From the IMG/VR virus record IMGVR_UViG_3300043411_000560, positions 1 to 40,519 of that record: a stretch of 40,519 bases of DNA. One strand, given 5' to 3'. Positions 38,390-40,519 of this stretch are shown here, piece by piece (the stretch's first letter is position 1; the number at the start of each line of letters is the position of its first letter). The notes beneath the pieces are model-generated. The model did not search any database. It worked only from the letters and a program-made list of their open reading frames with translations, and was not told where the DNA came from. Source of the stretch: a virus. Both the position numbers and the translations under genes were made by a program.

Positions 38390-38665
38390 TCACGTTGACG
38401 GGTTGGAACGGGCTTCGATCCACTCTGCCAGCAGGATAAACGTGTTCCTGCCGTCAGAGCCTTGTTCGTAGTGGCCCGCGAGTTCGCGGGCCCTTGCGGC
38501 GCACGCCTCGCGCTCGGCTGCAACAGCCGCCTCAATATCTTCCGCCGCGCGGTCCTCGTGCACGTAGGCGACCCCCATGCCCTTCGTGCTGTACCAGCGC
38601 TTTTCGTTCGTCTCGCTGTCCCGCTCAAGGTAGGCGTGATCCGGATATGGATGCTGGAAGCTCAT
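38390..38665 (-). CDS. Hypothetical protein
   Basis: 91 aa. ATG 38665 with AAAGGCCGC upstream is preferred to a TTG at 38689. N-terminus with aromatic residues (SFQHPYPDHAYLERDSETNE), then a helix with AAEREACAARARELAGHYE. This AERE-AC-A-R pattern is common in small phage proteins of unknown role. Confidence 0.6.
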   Translation of the reverse strand: MSFQHPYPDHAYLERDSETNEKRWYSTKGMGVAYVHEDRAAEDIEAAVAAEREACAARARELAGHYEQGSDGRNTFILLAEWIEARSNPST

Positions 38666-38685
38666 CTCTGCGGCCTTTCTCTCTA

Positions 38686-38895
38686 TCAATCATGCGCGCC
38701 TGCATCCTTGAGCGCCAACGCCGCAGCTCTCAGTGAGCGCTCTGCGTCTGCAATGTGCTGCACTGCGTCGGCATCTGTGGGCTCCAAATCGCGAAGATCT
38801 GCAAGCGCCTTGCGGACTGACGAGAGCGCGCCGCTATTGTGGTCCAAGCTGCTGGATGCTCCGCACTCAATGTCGAACATGTATCCGCCGTGCAT
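38686..38895 (-). CDS. Hypothetical protein
   Basis: 69 aa. GAGGCCCGC lies before ATG 38895. Mostly helical (LSSVRKALADLRDLEPTDAD, then HIADAERSLRAAALALKDAG). Not recognised. Confidence 0.55.
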   Translation of the reverse strand: MHGGYMFDIECGASSSLDHNSGALSSVRKALADLRDLEPTDADAVQHIADAERSLRAAALALKDAGAHD

Positions 38896-38904
38896 GTGCG
38901 GGCC

Positions 38905-39204
38905 TCAATTTGACTGTTCCGCGAGAGCCGCGCGGCCGGCGTCTGTGATGGCAATAGTTAGCTTTCGGCGCGGGTGGCCAGACCTACCGACAGCGCTGCG
39001 AACTGTGGGAAGTGGTGTGCGCGATACGGTAACGAGGTGCGCAGACTCCAGCTTAGATAGCGTGGGGCCGGTTGCCATATTCCATTCGAGCCGCGTCTTG
39101 CGCTTGCCATCCATGCCTTCCGGCAAAATGACTTCGACTGCGGACTTGGGTCCGTGCATGTCGAGTGTGTGCAAGACTGAAAACTGAGCGTAGCTGAGCT
39201 TCAT
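38905..39204 (-). CDS. Winged-helix transcription regulator-like protein
   Basis: 99 aa. ATG 39204 with GGAAGGCCCGC upstream (a GTG/ATG at 39219 is less likely). Helix LSYAQFSVLHTLDMHGP, recognition region GPTLSKLESAHLVTVSR, a wing-like beta pair and LTIAITDAGRAALAE match MarR/PadR-type winged helices. Could regulate this operon or the host; no experimental hint. Confidence 0.65.
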   Translation of the reverse strand: MKLSYAQFSVLHTLDMHGPKSAVEVILPEGMDGKRKTRLEWNMATGPTLSKLESAHLVTVSRTPLPTVRSAVGRSGHPRRKLTIAITDAGRAALAEQSN

Positions 39205-39220
39205 CTGCGGGCCTTCCATG

Positions 39221-39466
39221 TCAGCGTTTGAAGTAGTCGGCGCGCACCGGGCGGCCGGTCTTTTTCGCCTCGCGCTGGATGCGCTTAAGTTCGGCCTGCG
39301 CCTGTTCGAGTGTCATCTCGCCAGCGTGCATGCGCTCGATCAGCTTCGCCCGCACGGCATCACCGTCAGCAACAACTCCGCTCGCCTCGTCTTTCGCGAG
39401 CTGCGCTTTGCGGAGCCGGTCGCGCTCCATGCGTTCGTAGAATCTGCGGTCGCGGTCGGCAATCAT
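39221..39466 (-). CDS. Charged helical protein, first gene of the leftward operon
   Basis: 81 aa. Starts with a highly charged helix (DRRFYERMERDRLRKAQLAK), a Gly/Val hinge, and a second helix pair (GEMTLEQAQAELKRIQREAK), ending in TGRPVRADYFKR. AAAGAGGCCCGAGG precedes ATG 39466. Not recognised. Confidence 0.6.
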   Translation of the reverse strand: MIADRDRRFYERMERDRLRKAQLAKDEASGVVADGDAVRAKLIERMHAGEMTLEQAQAELKRIQREAKKTGRPVRADYFKR

Positions 39467-39527
39467 CCTCGGGCCTCTTTCGTCGTTGTTGCGTGATGGT
39501 CGCGCGCTCCGCTTCGCACGGAGGTAT

Positions 39528-39539
39528 CCGGGCGCCCGG
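39528..39539. promoter_or_regulatory. GC palindrome CCGGGCGCCCGG
   Basis: A perfect 12-bp palindrome in the gap between the divergent genes 39221-39466 and 39627-40313, downstream of the leftward promoter candidate. It shares the central GGGCGCCC with the operator candidate at 6508-6521. It could be a second site for the same regulator or a leader hairpin. Confidence 0.4.
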
Positions 39540-39574
39540 TGCCTGACTACTCGACCACACGCGCCATCCACATC

Positions 39575-39604
39575 TTCATGCCACGCCCGCTTGCACTTTG
39601 TCAA
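39575..39604 (-). promoter_or_regulatory. Candidate leftward promoter for the accessory operon
   Basis: On the minus strand, a perfect TTGACA (39604-39599) is followed after 18 bases by CATGAA (39580-39575). It would drive 39466-36289. The -10 box is poor. A TTGCAC at 39591-39596 on the plus strand overlaps this region and may be part of a divergent promoter for 39627-40313. The rest of 39467-39626 holds no gene. Confidence 0.45.
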
Positions 39605-39626
39605 CTGCTGTGGCATGGTTCACGGC

Positions 39627-40313
39627 ATGAAGCATGTGGAAACCTGCACCGCATTTTATCGCGCCCTTCGTGGCCACGGCATCGAGCACCAGCGCAAGCT
39701 GATCGAGGCTGCCGTTGCGCGTCGCGGTTGGCGCATCGTCGCCGAGTACACAGCAGGCGAGAGCGGCGACGACCGTGACGAATGGATCAGGCGGACGCGG
39801 GCAACCGAGGGCGCTGTGGTGGCCGGGCTGTACGTGATACCGGAGCCGGCGAGCACGGGGCCGAAGGGCAAGCGGCCGAGCGCCGATTACGCTGCCTCGC
39901 TAATGGCGCTGGTGCAAGGGTGCGCTATCGTCGTCGATGCCGAGAGCGGGCTCACGTCGAAGGACGGCGCGAAGTGGCGCGCGCTAGTCGAGCAGCACGC
40001 GCGCAAGACTGCGGCCGGCAGAAAGATGACGCGCAAGGCGGCGCGCGCGATGGCCAAGCAGCGGTGGAAGGACAAGCCGCCGCCGTTGAAAGCCAAGTGG
40101 AGCGAGTCGAACATGCGCCGCGAGCGCGAGCGGTGGTCGCAGCACTGGCGCGACCCGAAGTTCACGACCGGGCAGGCTGCATTCGATGCACTACCGGCGG
40201 CGTTGCAAGACGAATTCAGAACGACGCGGCGCATGTACGACTTGTTCGGGCCGCGCGATCCGACCGGAAGCAAGGGCGGGCGACCGCCGATGAAGCGGAC
40301 GCCTAAACGTTGA
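39627..40313 (+). CDS. Possible degenerate serine-recombinase-like protein
   Basis: 228 aa from ATG 39627 (ATG 39615 would add four residues). The first 110 residues, YRALRGHGIEHQRKLIEAAV, GWRIVAEYTAGESGDDRDEW, follow the layout of resolvase N-terminal domains (list of residues to an E-Y-x-E-x-x-S-G and an R), but the catalytic Ser expected near R-V-S is not seen, so activity is doubtful. The C-terminal half is very basic (RKMTRKAARAMAKQRWKDKP) and ends in GRPP, fitting DNA binding. It starts the rightward unit that runs across the closure point. Confidence 0.45.
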   Translation: MKHVETCTAFYRALRGHGIEHQRKLIEAAVARRGWRIVAEYTAGESGDDRDEWIRRTRATEGAVVAGLYVIPEPASTGPKGKRPSADYAASLMALVQGCAIVVDAESGLTSKDGAKWRALVEQHARKTAAGRKMTRKAARAMAKQRWKDKPPPLKAKWSESNMRRERERWSQHWRDPKFTTGQAAFDALPAALQDEFRTTRRMYDLFGPRDPTGSKGGRPPMKRTPKR

Positions 40314-40321
40314 TGAGTTAT

Positions 40322-40380
40322 GCCGGGCCGAGTTGCAAACGGATTTGGCGCGCGACGGCCTCACGGGTCGCCGGCCCGGC
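40322..40380 (+). promoter_or_regulatory. Stem-loop between 39627-40313 and the first small gene
   Basis: GCCGGGCCG (40322-40330) and CGGCCCGGC (40372-40380) form a perfect 9-bp stem with a 41-base loop that contains GCGAC/GTCGC. No T-run follows. It could be a partial terminator or a processing site ahead of the small-gene cluster, whose ribosome site AAGGAG is at 40391-40396. Confidence 0.45.
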
Positions 40381-40392
40381 GCCACAAACTAA

Positions 40393-40519
40393 GGAGCTGG
40401 TATTGGCCACCGATCTATATCGATCGATCATCTTATGGAACGAGGCGCGCGGCGCGGAAGATGTCGCGCTCGCTCATGAGGTTTGGGACATGACGCCGTG
40501 GGTTGTGGACGTGTTCGAC
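40393..40519. repeat. Terminal direct repeat, right copy
   Basis: Exact copy of 1-127; see the left copy. Because of it the bases 40391-40396 (AAGGAG) can be seen upstream of the first gene's TTG. Confidence 0.95.
40403..40519 (+). CDS. 5' part of the first small gene (same gene as 11-325)
   Basis: Partial because the window ends. The codons are identical to 11-127. It is not an additional gene; on the circular genome it is the start of 11-325. Confidence 0.9.
   Translation, partial: MATDLYRSIILWNEARGAEDVALAHEVWDMTPWVVDVFD

Noticed and set aside
1-40519. CRISPR array, tRNA genes, insertion sequences or a tyrosine integrase.
   Set aside because: Both strands were read for regular spaced repeats, cloverleaf patterns, transposase or integrase motifs; none was found. 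The only recombinase-like candidate (39627-40313) lacks an identifiable catalytic serine.

Overview
The window is one complete, circularly closed genome of a tailed phage of about 40.4 kb. The first 127 bases are repeated exactly at the end (1-127 = 40393-40519), so the unique length is 40392 bp. The DNA is GC-rich. Several gene families point to an alphaproteobacterial host, most likely Hyphomicrobiales (Rhizobiales): a small HTH regulator of a type common there, an Omp25/Omp31-like porin-fold protein, and a head-spike base protein like that of the Rhodobacter gene transfer agent. The virion genes (P22-type portal, scaffold, coat, gp4-like and gp10-like proteins, ejection proteins, no tape measure or sheath) indicate a short-tailed, P22-like particle. 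I see no integrase, DNA polymerase or replicative helicase.

Layout. (1) 39627-40313 and, across the closure point, 11-1273: a rightward run of a possible resolvase-like gene and five small genes. (2) 1395-6242: a tightly overlapping leftward early operon with an HNH nuclease, a ParB-like protein, a RecT annealase and many small proteins. (3) 6243-7031: a switch region with divergent promoters, a GC palindrome, a Cro/CI-like gene that appears leaderless, and two long stem-loops with 15-bp perfect stems on either side of that gene. (4) 7032-13213: a rightward membrane protein, a replication initiator with an iteron origin inside its own gene, a probable helicase loader, two adenine methyltransferases, an outer-membrane barrel protein and small genes. 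(5) 13555-34863: packaging, head, tail, spikes and ejection proteins. (6) 34860-36348: lysis genes with nested Rz/Rz1-type spanins. (7) 36289-39466: a leftward operon of small accessory genes with a cytosine-methylase-like protein and a wHTH regulator; nine of its ten genes carry the same AGGCC(C)G motif just before the start codon.

How it works together: the divergent early promoters drive recombination (RecT) to the left and, to the right, an O/P-like initiator-loader pair that would recruit the host replisome. The methyltransferases probably protect phage DNA. The late region builds a P22-like head, with two spike or fibre systems and a tail spike that carries an esterase-like domain.

The most notable observation is a pair of structural-region proteins (26404-27318 and 30215-31444) that share a 72-residue N-terminal module (53 identities, no gaps by eye). 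The module is fused to entirely different toxin-like enzymatic domains: an HExxH zincin-like polyvalent domain and an ADP-ribosyltransferase-like domain. This looks like an interchangeable delivery tag for effectors carried in the virion. Other points of interest are an in-frame amber codon separating the ATPase and nuclease halves of the large terminase, a likely +1 frameshift in the holin-like gene, and an origin made of CGCCA-N4-TGGCG dyads embedded in the initiator gene.
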